13,205 nucleotides of DNA. Source: Patescibacteria group bacterium (lineage in GTDB: Bacteria > Patescibacteriota > Minisyncoccia > Phycocordibacterales > GWA1-40-21). Location: contig JAGXAA010000020.1 of NCBI GenBank assembly GCA_018971765.1, positions 1 to 13,205 on the forward strand, in the 5' to 3' direction. Below are positions 1 through 8,472 of this stretch, in pieces. Each line of letters opens with the position of its first letter. The stretch's first letter is position 1. The notes beneath the pieces are model-generated. The model was not told where the DNA came from. It saw only the letters and a list, made by a program, of their open reading frames with translations, and did no database searches. Made by a program: the position numbers and the translations under genes.

Positions 1-3000
1 TCCAGACGGATTGGTCGGGAGGAATAACGGCGAACAATGCTGTTCATCCGACCAATCAAACCGGCTGGACTCAATTCTCGGCAAGCACCACAGGAATGAC
101 TATGGCAAATTCCGGCGCTGATTTGCAGATACTGCAAACGGCAAGTTCGATAATGCAGACAACCGATACGGATTTCAGCGCGGGGACTTTAGCAAGCACA
201 ACGATTAGCGGGACGGGGAGTGCCGCGAGTGTAAAACTCGGATACTCAATTAATATTGACACCGGCAACGGAGCAGACGGGGCTTTGACTGTTTCTTCAT
301 CAGGGCAAAATATCAACACATACGCTTCAGCCGGAGCGAACAATTATTCCGCCGGAGCAACCAGCATTATAGTTGATTCCACAACAGGTTTTTCCACAGG
401 AGATGAAGTGTTGATCATTCAAATGCAGCATACGACCAATGCCGGGAAATATGAATTCGTGAAAAATATTACCGTTGTTAACGGCACGACGATATCTTTC
501 TCGACAGGTTTGACTAATGCATATTACGGAACAGGTTCGTCTGGAAAAACTCAAGTTATCAGAGTTCCTCATTATACCAACGTTACCGTCAATTCAGGGG
601 CGTCAATTGTCCCGACAGCATGGAGCAATGCCACCGGCAAGGGCGGTATAGTGGTATTTAGAGCAAGTGGAACAGTCACGGTTGCTGGTAGTATTGACGC
701 AAGCGGAAAAGGTTTTGCGGGGGGCGCTGGAGGCAACAATGCAAGTGAATATCAAGGCGAAGGTTATAGCGGACTTGGCTCAGTGTCGACTTCTGCTAAT
801 AATGGCGGTGGTGGAGGAGGTGCTTATAATGGCAGTTCTTATTATTATAGCGGTGGCGGCGGAGGCGGTTATGGATCTAGCGGAAGTAATGGCACAGGCG
901 ATTCTCCCGGCTTAGGGGCTTCCACTTATGGAGCAAGCACACTGACCAACTTGTACTTGGGCGGAGGAGGAGGGGGCAGTACAGGCCATTCTCCAGCCAG
1001 TGCATGCGGTAGTAATGGGGCTAACGGAGGAGGTCTTTTATTTGTAATTTCTAATTCTATCTCAGTTACGGGCACTTTAAAAGCAAATGGGAATAATGGC
1101 GTAGCAACCGGTTGTGGTAACCCGGTAGGTTCTGGAGGCGGTTCAGGGGGAAGTATTTACTTGTTTTCTTTAAGCATGACAGTTGGCGCAAGTTTGGTTC
1201 AAGCGACTGGCGGTTCTGGAGGTACTGGTTATAGGAACGGCGGTAACGGCGGTAACGGCAGGATCAGGTTGGATTACACTACCCTATCAGGGAACACTAA
1301 TCCGGCCGCCGGTTATACTTTCGCTAACCTAGTGGCTTCCTCAACAAGCTCGTACATTTCACCTGTCATTGACACCGCCGCAAGCAGCACATTCACCACT
1401 TTGAGCTATTCCGTCACTACTCCGACCAACACTGCCATCACGATGGACATCCGCGCCGGAAATACGGCGGTGCCGGACGGTTCGTGGACGGCGTGGCAAA
1501 CCGGAGTCGCGAACGGAGGAAGTATCTCGGCTTTGAACGGCAACAGGTATGTTCAATATCGCGCCAATTTATCCACGACAGACACGACAATCACGCCGTC
1601 CTTGGATAGTGTCGTCGTTAATTACAATCAATATGCCACCTCAACAAACCTTATTTCTTCTCCGTACAACACTTCCGATTCCGGCAACATACTTTCCAAA
1701 ATCCAATGGACGGAAAATTTGCCCGCGGGAACTGATGTCAAGTTTCAACTGAGAACTGCGCCGGACAGCTCTGGCTCGCCCGGGACATGGACTTCTTGGC
1801 TGGGACCTGACGGCACTTCGGCAACATACTTCACCGATCCGACGGGGGGAGAAGCAATGCCGTCCGTCTTCACTAGCGGAGGAAATGACCAGTGGGTTCA
1901 ATACAAAGTTTTTCTGACTTCAACCGGCGTCAACACTTCTACCTTGTCTGACATTACTCTTACTTATGTCGTCAATGCCGCTCCAGCTGTCCAAAATGTG
2001 ACCGCTTCGCAGGGATCCGACGGCAAGGTGTCTATCGCTTACGATGTCAAAGACGCGGACACATCTTCAGGCACGGTTAATCCGGGCTACGTCACTCCGT
2101 CATTTTCATATTGGAACGGCGCGTCGTGGACGGCGATAAATTCTGGACTTTCCGCTCTCGCCACCACCACTAAAGCCGTTAATCAATCGACATTCACTTC
2201 GTATTCCACCGTTTGGACGGCAAGCACCACGATAGGAACTCAATACATAAACGCCGCTTCAATCAGAGTGACGGCAAACGACAACGAGGCGGCGAACAAT
2301 ACCGCCTATTCATCGTCCACGCCTTTTATTTTGGACACGGCGCCTCCGACGGGAAATTCAGTTTTAGTTTCCGCCGCCGCGTCTCCCGCGACGATTACGC
2401 TTTCTTCCGCCGATGACTCCGCCGTTCAAATGAAAGTCGGGTTGACCTCCAATCTATCCGATGCTTCTTGGGAAGCTTACGCGACAAGCAAAACTCTTTC
2501 TCTTTCTTCTGATCCTCAGACGGTCTACGCCAAGTTCAAAGACGCTTACGGCAACGAGTCGTCCATTATTTCCGCCGCTACTCCGTCAACTCCGACCGGA
2601 ATGATGGTGCAGGACAACACCAACACCCGCACCTCCGAGTCGAGGATGTTCGTCGCTTGGAATGTGGTCGCCCTTCCTTCTCCCGGTTTCGGTTCTTACA
2701 AACTTTACCGCTCCACGGACGGCGGCGTCACATATTCTCTTTTGACGACGATTGCCGACCGAAACACCAACTATTATATGGACACCGCGGTCACTTTGGG
2801 CGCCACTTACTATTATAAAGTTGCAACCGTAGACGCCTCGGGCAGCTCTTCGTATTATTCGACTGCCGTCTTCGGCATTGTCAACGGAACGCAGGATACG
2901 AGCGAAGGCGGAGGGGGAGTCAGTGCCGTCCTTCCCGTCATCTCCGCCGTTTCCGCATCCAATATCACCACCAAGTCTGCCGTCATCAATTGGACAACCG

Positions 3001-5714
3001 ACAAACTCGCCACCTCAACCGTCGGCTACTGCGCCGGCTCTTGCTCCGATTTCACCACTAACCGAGTGTCCCTGTCTTCTTATTCCACCGCGCACTCGGT
3101 AGCAATCGGCGGACTTGTCTCCGGCGTAAGCTACAATTACAAGATTTATTCCAGCGACATCAGTTCGAATCTCGCCAGTTCCACAGTCCAGACATTCTCC
3201 ACCCTAAGCGGCCCCGCCATATCCGCCGTGTCAGTCGTCAACGCGACCAATGTTTCCGCCGATATCGTCTGGAACACTGACATCAGCGCTTCTGGTTATG
3301 TCGTCTATTCGACAACCAATCCTCCGTCGGGCAACGAATCCGGCTCGGCCTCTTTGGCTACGACAAGGACGGTTTCATTAACGTCCCTCACGGGGGGAAC
3401 CAAATATTATTTCTATGTCAAATCGCAAGACGGAAGCGGTCATTGGGCTTATGACTACAATCCGTTGAATGGAGAAATCAATTACTACACTTTTACCACT
3501 CCTCTTGACAGCACTCCTCCCGTTTTTTCTTCCGTTGCCTCAACCACTCAAAGGACAGCCGCCAACATCTCGTGGGCGACCGATGAACCTTCCAATTCCA
3601 AGGTGATTTACGGACTCACGACGAGCTACGGGAGCGAAACGACTTTGGACAACACTTTCACCAGAATTCATTCCGTCTCTTTGAGCAATCTTCTTCCCTC
3701 CACCTCCTATCATTACAGAGTCGTTTCCGCCGACGCCGCCGGCAATCAAGCTTCAAGCACCGATTACGCCTTGATCACCGAATCGTTGAGCATAACTAAC
3801 ATCGCCGCCACCACCGTAAGCAACACTTCCACGCGGATTTCTTGGACAACAAGCGACAATTCCAATTCTCAGATTGAATATTCCACTTTCGCCGACTTGA
3901 CCGGCAGTACCATTACGCCGTCAGCGCCCTCCGACTCGACGACTTCGCATAGCGTCACTTTATCTTCGCTCTCCCAAGCGTCCACTTATTATTACCGAGT
4001 AAAATCTTCGTCTAATGGCATAGCGACAACCACTTCGCAAATCTACCAATTCACGACGGGCGATTCCACGCCTCCCGTCGTTTCATCGATAACCGCTTCT
4101 CCCGTGATCGACACCTCGGCCGTCATCAATTGGACGACCGACGAGCCGGCCACGAGCAAGGTGCAGTACGGGATAAATTCCGGAGCGTTTCCTTTTTCAT
4201 CGGCATTGGATTCCACTTTGACCAGAAACCACTCGGTGTCTTTGCTCGGGCTCTATTACGGCACCAAGTATTATTACCAAGTTTTGTCCGCGGACGGCAG
4301 CAGCAATGCCACCACTTCCGCCGAAAACACTTTCACCACGCTTGAACAGCAGATCGGAAAATCCAAGCAGGTAATCGTCGAGAATGTCGCGGCTGGAGGA
4401 GGGAGCATGATAACGGGCGTGCCCCAAGACAAATACGACGCCTTGCTTAAAGAGAAGGACGAATTAAAGGCGAATTACGCTTCTTTAAGCAAGGAAAACG
4501 ACGACCTCAAAAACAAGATTTTGGGCATCAACACCAACGCTTCCACCACTCCGTCCGAAGTCATCACTCTCGTCATCGACAAATTCGCCGAAATAGCCGG
4601 CAATCTCACCGAATCGGCAATCACCGCCAAAGACCAGACTCAAACCCAAGTCCAATCGGAGAAATTGGAAAAGGACATTCTTCCGGCCGTCACTTCTCTC
4701 CGCCAATTGGCAAAGCTCGTTCCGCCTCCGAAACTGAAGACCGAGCCAAAGCTCGACATCGGTCCGACCGAAGCTACAGTTTCTTGGACAACCGACAAAC
4801 CCGCCACCTCGGTCGTCTATTTTTCTGAAGACAAGGATTATAATAAAAAATCTCCCGACACCTACACCAACAGCGCCGAGGATTCCAAAAATTATGTCAC
4901 CGATCACAAGATGATCCTTAAAGGTCTTTCTCCTCTAAGCGATTATCATTACCGGCTGATGTCCGAATCCGAGGCCGGAGCCAAAGCTTATTCCGCCGAT
5001 TTCACCTTCACCACCAAGACGGAAATGCCGAAGATCACTCAAGCTAAAGCGGAAAAGTCTGGCGACGCCTCAATTGTCGTTTCGTGGAGAACTAACATTC
5101 CCGCCAATTCGGCCGTCGTCTACACTCCCGTAATCGCAGGCAAACCCGATGTCAAGAAATCAAAGTCCGAAGGCGCTCCCGAATTCAGTCAAGAGCATTC
5201 CATCACCGTGCCTAGATTGGAACCAAGCACCGTCTATGATCTGGAAGTGTCATCCGTGGATCACTTTGGCAATGTTGCCGTGGAGAAATTGGAGCCGATG
5301 TCGATAGCTAAAGACGAAACTCCGCCCGTCATCATTCAAGTCCGAAACGAATCATCCATACTCGCCGGCGCGTCATCCAATAAAGTCCAAGCCATTTTCT
5401 ATTGGAAGACGGACGAACCGGCCACCACAAAAGTCATCTTCGCCAAAGGCGCGCCTACTCAAACGAACGAAGAACAATTTGACGGAAAGAGCAACTTGAA
5501 TGAAGACCTTTCCCTAAACCACATAGCCGTCATTACTTCGTGGGAACCCGGTGAAATCTATCGTTTTCGAGCCGTTTCCGCGGACGCTTACGGCAATGAA
5601 GCTCAATCCAAAACTTTCACCGTTATCGCTCCCAAACAAAAAGCCACCGTTGTCGATCTTATCGTCAACAACTTCTCCGATACCTTTGACTGGACGAAGA
5701 AGCTGGGGATGTAA
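1..5714 (+). CDS. Giant modular surface protein with glycine-rich domain and fibronectin-III array (5' end outside window)
   Basis: The frame is open from the first codon at position 3 with no stop before 5714, so the gene enters from the left; the Met at 96 is internal. Counting from position 3, 1903 residues are visible. In order: an S/T-rich segment containing QTDWSGG; a glycine-rich, probably beta-helical domain (about 115-426) with G6 runs and ending GGNGRIRLDY; two beta-sandwich repeats (about 443-658); two Ig/cadherin-like segments (about 657-866); a classical FN3 domain (about 867-960); then eight FN3 modules with the W-x-T-D-x-P-x-x-S-x-V-x-Y signature, Trp near 997, 1090, 1191, 1281, 1377, 1595, 1695 and 1801. 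A coiled coil (about 1476-1508) interrupts the array. It ends FDWTKKLGM without an LPXTG motif or a C-terminal membrane helix. Such proteins in Patescibacteria are thought to be exported adhesins or envelope proteins; the role here is inferred and no signal peptide can be seen because the N-terminus is missing. Confidence 0.9.
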   Translation, partial: QTDWSGGITANNAVHPTNQTGWTQFSASTTGMTMANSGADLQILQTASSIMQTTDTDFSAGTLASTTISGTGSAASVKLGYSINIDTGNGADGALTVSSSGQNINTYASAGANNYSAGATSIIVDSTTGFSTGDEVLIIQMQHTTNAGKYEFVKNITVVNGTTISFSTGLTNAYYGTGSSGKTQVIRVPHYTNVTVNSGASIVPTAWSNATGKGGIVVFRASGTVTVAGSIDASGKGFAGGAGGNNASEYQGEGYSGLGSVSTSANNGGGGGGAYNGSSYYYSGGGGGGYGSSGSNGTGDSPGLGASTYGASTLTNLYLGGGGGGSTGHSPASACGSNGANGGGLLFVISNSISVTGTLKANGNNGVATGCGNPVGSGGGSGGSIYLFSLSMTVGASLVQATGGSGGTGYRNGGNGGNGRIRLDYTTLSGNTNPAAGYTFANLVASSTSSYISPVIDTAASSTFTTLSYSVTTPTNTAITMDIRAGNTAVPDGSWTAWQTGVANGGSISALNGNRYVQYRANLSTTDTTITPSLDSVVVNYNQYATSTNLISSPYNTSDSGNILSKIQWTENLPAGTDVKFQLRTAPDSSGSPGTWTSWLGPDGTSATYFTDPTGGEAMPSVFTSGGNDQWVQYKVFLTSTGVNTSTLSDITLTYVVNAAPAVQNVTASQGSDGKVSIAYDVKDADTSSGTVNPGYVTPSFSYWNGASWTAINSGLSALATTTKAVNQSTFTSYSTVWTASTTIGTQYINAASIRVTANDNEAANNTAYSSSTPFILDTAPPTGNSVLVSAAASPATITLSSADDSAVQMKVGLTSNLSDASWEAYATSKTLSLSSDPQTVYAKFKDAYGNESSIISAATPSTPTGMMVQDNTNTRTSESRMFVAWNVVALPSPGFGSYKLYRSTDGGVTYSLLTTIADRNTNYYMDTAVTLGATYYYKVATVDASGSSSYYSTAVFGIVNGTQDTSEGGGGVSAVLPVISAVSASNITTKSAVINWTTDKLATSTVGYCAGSCSDFTTNRVSLSSYSTAHSVAIGGLVSGVSYNYKIYSSDISSNLASSTVQTFSTLSGPAISAVSVVNATNVSADIVWNTDISASGYVVYSTTNPPSGNESGSASLATTRTVSLTSLTGGTKYYFYVKSQDGSGHWAYDYNPLNGEINYYTFTTPLDSTPPVFSSVASTTQRTAANISWATDEPSNSKVIYGLTTSYGSETTLDNTFTRIHSVSLSNLLPSTSYHYRVVSADAAGNQASSTDYALITESLSITNIAATTVSNTSTRISWTTSDNSNSQIEYSTFADLTGSTITPSAPSDSTTSHSVTLSSLSQASTYYYRVKSSSNGIATTTSQIYQFTTGDSTPPVVSSITASPVIDTSAVINWTTDEPATSKVQYGINSGAFPFSSALDSTLTRNHSVSLLGLYYGTKYYYQVLSADGSSNATTSAENTFTTLEQQIGKSKQVIVENVAAGGGSMITGVPQDKYDALLKEKDELKANYASLSKENDDLKNKILGINTNASTTPSEVITLVIDKFAEIAGNLTESAITAKDQTQTQVQSEKLEKDILPAVTSLRQLAKLVPPPKLKTEPKLDIGPTEATVSWTTDKPATSVVYFSEDKDYNKKSPDTYTNSAEDSKNYVTDHKMILKGLSPLSDYHYRLMSESEAGAKAYSADFTFTTKTEMPKITQAKAEKSGDASIVVSWRTNIPANSAVVYTPVIAGKPDVKKSKSEGAPEFSQEHSITVPRLEPSTVYDLEVSSVDHFGNVAVEKLEPMSIAKDETPPVIIQVRNESSILAGASSNKVQAIFYWKTDEPATTKVIFAKGAPTQTNEEQFDGKSNLNEDLSLNHIAVITSWEPGEIYRFRAVSADAYGNEAQSKTFTVIAPKQKATVVDLIVNNFSDTFDWTKKLGM
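345..1280 (+). other. Glycine-rich beta-helical-type domain within the surface protein
   Basis: This segment encodes about 310 residues that begin with an SIIVDSTTGFSTGDEVLIIQ-type beta stretch, pass through VIRVPHYTNVTVNSG and GGIVVFRASGTVTVAG, and then become glycine-dominated with several runs of five or six glycines separated by short hydrophobic beta strands (LLFVIS, GGSIYLFSL). It closes with GGNGGNGRIRLDY. This order is known from large bacterial surface proteins in several phyla and probably forms a solenoid with polyglycine loops. The fold is inference from pattern; the composition is directly visible. Confidence 0.7.
4425..4526 (+). other. Coiled-coil insert in the fibronectin array
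   Basis: About 33 residues rich in Lys, Glu, Asp and Leu, with heptad-spaced hydrophobics (YDALLKEKDELKANYASL, then LKNKIL), lie between the fifth and sixth W-x-T-D fibronectin modules. A predicted mostly helical stretch follows to about position 4730. Together they lengthen the spacing between module tryptophans from about 95 residues to 218. A coiled coil here could act as a stalk or oligomerisation point. Confidence 0.65.
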
Positions 5715-5787
5715 ATGTTAATGGAAGATCAAGTCCATAAAATTGAAAGCCTTTGAAATGAGGAGGGAATTAATGACGAAGGCGCGG

Positions 5788-5823
5788 TTGCCGAATCAAT
5801 AAGCAAGTGGTATAAATTATAAA
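5788..5823 (+). promoter_or_regulatory. Promoter for the epimerase gene, apparently leaderless
   Basis: A -35-like TTGCCG at 5788-5793 is followed by a 17-base spacer and an extended -10 (TG at 5808-5809, TATAAA at 5811-5816). The ATG begins 7 bases after the -10 box, which is where transcription normally starts, so the mRNA would begin at or next to the start codon. No Shine-Dalgarno sequence precedes the ATG, consistent with this. Confidence 0.6.
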
Positions 5824-6549
5824 ATGACAGAAATCATACCGGCGATTTTGCCGAAAGACATTGACGACTTGAGAGAAAAACTCTCTTTAATTTCCGGCAT
5901 TGTCCCTTTGGCGCAAATTGATGTGGCGGACGGGAAATTCGCGCCGACAAAAACTTGGCCATACAAGAAGGGAATTGACGAAACTTTTTTAAAAATTGTC
6001 GCGCAAGAAGAGGGATTTCCTTTTTGGGACAGCGTGGATTTCGAAGCTGACTTAATGGTGAAGCATCCGGAAAATGTCGTTGACGATTGGATCGCCGCCG
6101 GAGCCAAGAGAATCATCATTCACATTGAGTCTATGTCCGACCCGCTTTCATTATTTCAAAAAATAAGGAAAGAATATGGGCAAGCGAGCAAATCTTCTTA
6201 CGGAGTGGAAATCGGCGCCGCTTTGAATATCGGGACGCCGAACGAAAAAATCTGTGAAATTTTGGATAATACGGACGATGAAGGCAATGCGGCGATCGAC
6301 TTCGTTCAGTTTATGGGAATTGAGAATATCGGCTACCAAGGCGAGCCGTTTGACGAAAGAGTTTTCGAAAAAATCGCCGATTTGCGCGAGAAGTTTCCGG
6401 AGATTATAATAAGCGTCGACGGTGGCGTGTCTTTGGAGAATGCCGCCGAACTTATCGAAGCAGGCGCTAACAGGCTGGTGTCCGGCTCGGCGATTTTTGA
6501 GAGCGGGGATGTCGCGGGAACGATTGAGGCGTTTCAGAATTTGGGTTAA
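5824..6549 (+). CDS. rpe: Divergent ribulose-phosphate 3-epimerase family protein
   Basis: The protein has 241 residues, somewhat longer than the usual 215-230, and follows the TIM-barrel epimerase pattern: IIPAIL near the start, QIDVADGKF (31-39), DLMVKHPENVVDDW (76-89), IIIHIES (97-103), GAALNIGTP (131-139), SVDGG (197-201) and GSAIF (221-225). The enzyme interconverts D-ribulose 5-phosphate and D-xylulose 5-phosphate, feeding transketolase, whose two halves lie downstream. Both catalytic aspartates are present (D33 and D199), but the family metal-binding histidines are replaced: the His of H-x-D-x-x-D-G is Gln31 and the His of x-H-L-M-V is Asp76. The phosphate-loop NPGFGGQ is also altered (MGIENIGYQGEPF, 164-176). 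Family membership is strong; whether the activity is the classical one is uncertain. The start is supported by the promoter placed 7 bases upstream. Confidence 0.75.
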   Translation: MTEIIPAILPKDIDDLREKLSLISGIVPLAQIDVADGKFAPTKTWPYKKGIDETFLKIVAQEEGFPFWDSVDFEADLMVKHPENVVDDWIAAGAKRIIIHIESMSDPLSLFQKIRKEYGQASKSSYGVEIGAALNIGTPNEKICEILDNTDDEGNAAIDFVQFMGIENIGYQGEPFDERVFEKIADLREKFPEIIISVDGGVSLENAAELIEAGANRLVSGSAIFESGDVAGTIEAFQNLG

Positions 6550-6593
6550 AATTTATAAAATCGACGCAATTTAATATCAAATTTATATTTTAT

Positions 6594-6890
6594 ATGAAAA
6601 TTTTAAAATCTTTTGTAATAGTATCATTTGTCTTCTCTCTGATTTTGCCTTCTGTAGAGCATGGATTGATTCCCCATTATCTTACACCTTTTTTAGAACC
6701 TTTATTTTTATTTTTGGCTTTTAGTGGTATAGGTTTTTTAATTTATTTTTTAGCCCCGCTTTGTTTTTCTTGGCTTGCTTTTTCAAATGCAAAAAAATCA
6801 GGTTCAAGAATTTGGTATGGTTTATCCATCGCATCATTCATTATGTTTAGTTACACTGCGTGCAAATTTTTTATTTACCATTTATTCTAA
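6594..6890 (+). CDS. Small membrane protein of unknown function
   Basis: A 98-residue hydrophobic protein with about three membrane helices: roughly residues 5-20 (SFVIVSFVFSLILP), 34-63 (FLEPLFLFLAFSGIGF and on), and 76-96 (YGLSIASFIMFSYTACKFF). No family is recognised. The gene is much richer in A and T than the epimerase before it and uses TTT/TTA-type codons. It starts 44 bases after the epimerase stop with no Shine-Dalgarno site. It is probably real, since the hydrophobic pattern is coherent and no other frame competes, but no role can be given. Confidence 0.55.
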   Translation: MKILKSFVIVSFVFSLILPSVEHGLIPHYLTPFLEPLFLFLAFSGIGFLIYFLAPLCFSWLAFSNAKKSGSRIWYGLSIASFIMFSYTACKFFIYHLF

Positions 6891-6904
6891 ACTTGTAAAT
6901 TTTT

Positions 6905-7234
6905 ATGAAAAAAGAAATAAAGAAAAAAATCACAATCGAAGATTTAGCTGAAATAGTCAGAAAAGGTTTTAGTGATGTCCATGAAAAGATGGACAAAGGT
7001 TTTGACAATGCTCATAAAGAAATTGAAGATCTTGCTGTGATGGTCGGAAGAGGTTTTGAGGATGTTGAGAATAGGTTGTCTAAAAAAATTGACGATGTTG
7101 AGGAAAAATTATCAAGAAAGATTGACGGACTGTCCAACAGGATTGACGACCTGTCTTTAAATCGCGCCACTCGGGAAGAGTTGAAAATATTATCAATCAG
7201 AGTGGAGAAGATTGAAAATAAAGTTTTCAAATAA
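6905..7234 (+). CDS. Short coiled-coil protein
   Basis: A 109-residue charged protein with no signal or membrane segment. After KKITIEDLAEIVRKGF it shows repeating heptads in which a GF/ID-x-V motif recurs (GFSDVHEKMDKGFDNAH, GRGFEDVENRL, KKIDDVEEKL, RKIDGLSNRIDDL). It ends with ATREELKILSIRVEKIENKVFK. Small proteins of this build are common and unnamed in Patescibacteria; a long parallel coiled coil that oligomerises is likely, and a function is not known. Its stop lies one base before the transketolase N-half ATG, so the two are probably cotranscribed. Confidence 0.7.
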   Translation: MKKEIKKKITIEDLAEIVRKGFSDVHEKMDKGFDNAHKEIEDLAVMVGRGFEDVENRLSKKIDDVEEKLSRKIDGLSNRIDDLSLNRATREELKILSIRVEKIENKVFK

Positions 7235-7235
7235 A

Positions 7236-8093
7236 ATGGCTCACTTATCCGATGGACAAATAGAAAAACTGGAAGCGACGGCTAATACTATCCGCAAAGA
7301 TATTATCTCTATGCTTTTAGAAGCTAAATCTGGCCATTCGGCTGGACCGTTGGGAATGGCGGATGTTTTTACTGTTTTGTATCATACCGATGCCGTAAAG
7401 CATAATCCGAAAAATCCGGATTGGGAGGAGAGAGACAGAATTATTTTGTCCAACGGCCACATCTGTCCGGTGCTTTACGCGGCGATGGCGCGCGCGGGAT
7501 ATTTTCCTGTTGAGGAATTGAAGACTTTGCGGAAATTCGGCTCAAGACTGCAAGGGCATCCGCATAGATTGGTATTGCCAGGGCTAGAAACGAGTTCCGG
7601 TCCGCTCGGATCCGGTTTGTCGCAATCCGCTGGAATGGCCTACGCTTTTAAAATGGACAAAAAGAAAAATCAAGTCTTCTGTCTTATGGGCGATGGCGAG
7701 CTTGATTGTGGGCAGATTTGGGAAGCGGCAATGTGGGCGGGTAAAAACAAGCTGGATAATCTCACGGCAATCATAGACCGCAATAATATCCAAATAGACG
7801 GATTTACCGAAGATATAATGCCGCTTGAACCACTGGCGGATAAATTTGAATCGTTCGGCTGGCATACGATTGAAATTGACGGCAATAACATCCGCGCGAT
7901 TTACGACGCGCTTCAGCAAGCTCGCGCGATTTTTGAAAAACCGGTCTGTATCATCGCTTACACTGTCCCCGGCAAAGGCGTGGATTTTATGGAGCAGGAT
8001 TTCAACTGGCACGGAAAACCCCCAAGCAAAGAAGAAGGCGAAAAAGCGTTGCAAGAATTAAGGACATTGGGAGGGAAAATAAGTGGGGAATAA
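7236..8093 (+). CDS. Transketolase, N-terminal half (thiamine diphosphate-binding subunit)
   Basis: This 285-residue protein is the pyrophosphate-binding half of transketolase encoded as its own gene. Visible signatures are KSGHSAGPLGMAD, SNGHICPVLYA, LQGHPHR, SSGPLGSGLSQSAGMA, the thiamine diphosphate/metal motif GDGE (152-155) through N183 (IIDRNNIQIDG), and WHGKPPS near the C-terminus. It works with the C-half at 9325-10314 to move two-carbon units between sugar phosphates. The ATG at 7236 is chosen over an in-frame TTG at 7212 that would overlap the upstream gene, because homologues begin just before the LSDGQIEKLE-type helix. The split form is common in archaea, Patescibacteria and some other bacteria; the halves are usually adjacent, but here 1.2 kb separates them. 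Confidence 0.93.
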   Translation: MAHLSDGQIEKLEATANTIRKDIISMLLEAKSGHSAGPLGMADVFTVLYHTDAVKHNPKNPDWEERDRIILSNGHICPVLYAAMARAGYFPVEELKTLRKFGSRLQGHPHRLVLPGLETSSGPLGSGLSQSAGMAYAFKMDKKKNQVFCLMGDGELDCGQIWEAAMWAGKNKLDNLTAIIDRNNIQIDGFTEDIMPLEPLADKFESFGWHTIEIDGNNIRAIYDALQQARAIFEKPVCIIAYTVPGKGVDFMEQDFNWHGKPPSKEEGEKALQELRTLGGKISGE

Positions 8094-8104
8094 ATTTTAT
8101 AAAT

Positions 8105-8117
8105 TAACATTTTTAAT
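8105..8117 (+). promoter_or_regulatory. Possible leaderless -10 element before the GTG-started membrane gene
   Basis: TAACAT at 8105-8110 lies exactly 7 bases before the GTG at 8118, the same geometry as at several other starts in the window. No good -35 is visible, so support is modest. Confidence 0.3.
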
Positions 8118-8411
8118 GTGAAAATCTTTAAAAAATTTTATTTTTGGTTGCCAGCATTGTTTTTAATTTTTTATATAATCAAATTATTTTTGATTATAGA
8201 TGCCTCTTGGTTAAGTATTTTTGTGTATGTTTGGTTTTATCCCATTCGCTTGATTGAATTTTTGCCATTAATTCTTCCAGCACAAATCGCTTTTTTCCCA
8301 CTCGTATATATTTTATTGATAATTCCACAAATAAGCGCTTTCATACTCTGGTTTTTGGTGGGATTATTGATTGATAATATAATTCATATACTTAATAAAG
8401 TGCTTAATTAG
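8118..8411 (+). CDS. Small membrane protein of unknown function, GTG start
   Basis: A 97-residue, very hydrophobic protein beginning with KIFKKF and then membrane segments around residues 8-27 (FWLPALFLIFYIIKLFLII), 30-55 and 58-90 (a long hydrophobic run ending GLLIDNIIHIL). The charged start and aromatic-rich helices suggest an inner-membrane protein. GTG at 8118 is the only reasonable start, since the ATG overlapping it at 8116 is followed at once by a stop. The gene is strongly AT-rich and lies between the two transketolase halves. No family is recognised. Confidence 0.5.
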   Translation: MKIFKKFYFWLPALFLIFYIIKLFLIIDASWLSIFVYVWFYPIRLIEFLPLILPAQIAFFPLVYILLIIPQISAFILWFLVGLLIDNIIHILNKVLN

Positions 8412-8460
8412 AACAATGCTTAATAAAAATACAAAACTTAATCTGAAATTATTTATAAAT

Positions 8461-8472
8461 TAAAATCATAAT
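8461..8472 (+). promoter_or_regulatory. Leaderless -10 element
   Basis: TAAAAT at 8461-8466 is followed by exactly 6 bases and then the ATG at 8473. This matches the spacing expected if transcription starts on the start codon. The -35 region (TTAATC around 8438-8443) is weak. Confidence 0.4.

Noticed and set aside
4485..4907. Long open frame on the minus strand inside the giant gene (140 codons)
   Set aside because: It lies opposite clear coding sequence, has a biased G/F/D/R composition typical of antisense reading, and resembles no family.
96..5714. ATG at 96 as the start of the giant protein
   Set aside because: The frame is open upstream to position 3 with sequence of the same protein style (QTDWSGG), so this Met is internal.
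7584..8054. Minus-strand open frame of 156 codons opposite the transketolase N-half
   Set aside because: It is an antisense shadow of a well-conserved gene with no start signal of its own.
8391..8442. Four CTTAAT copies at irregular spacing before the gene at 8473
   Set aside because: Spacing is uneven (12, 16, 18 bases) and the region is extremely AT-rich, so chance is sufficient; it is not a CRISPR or an iteron array.
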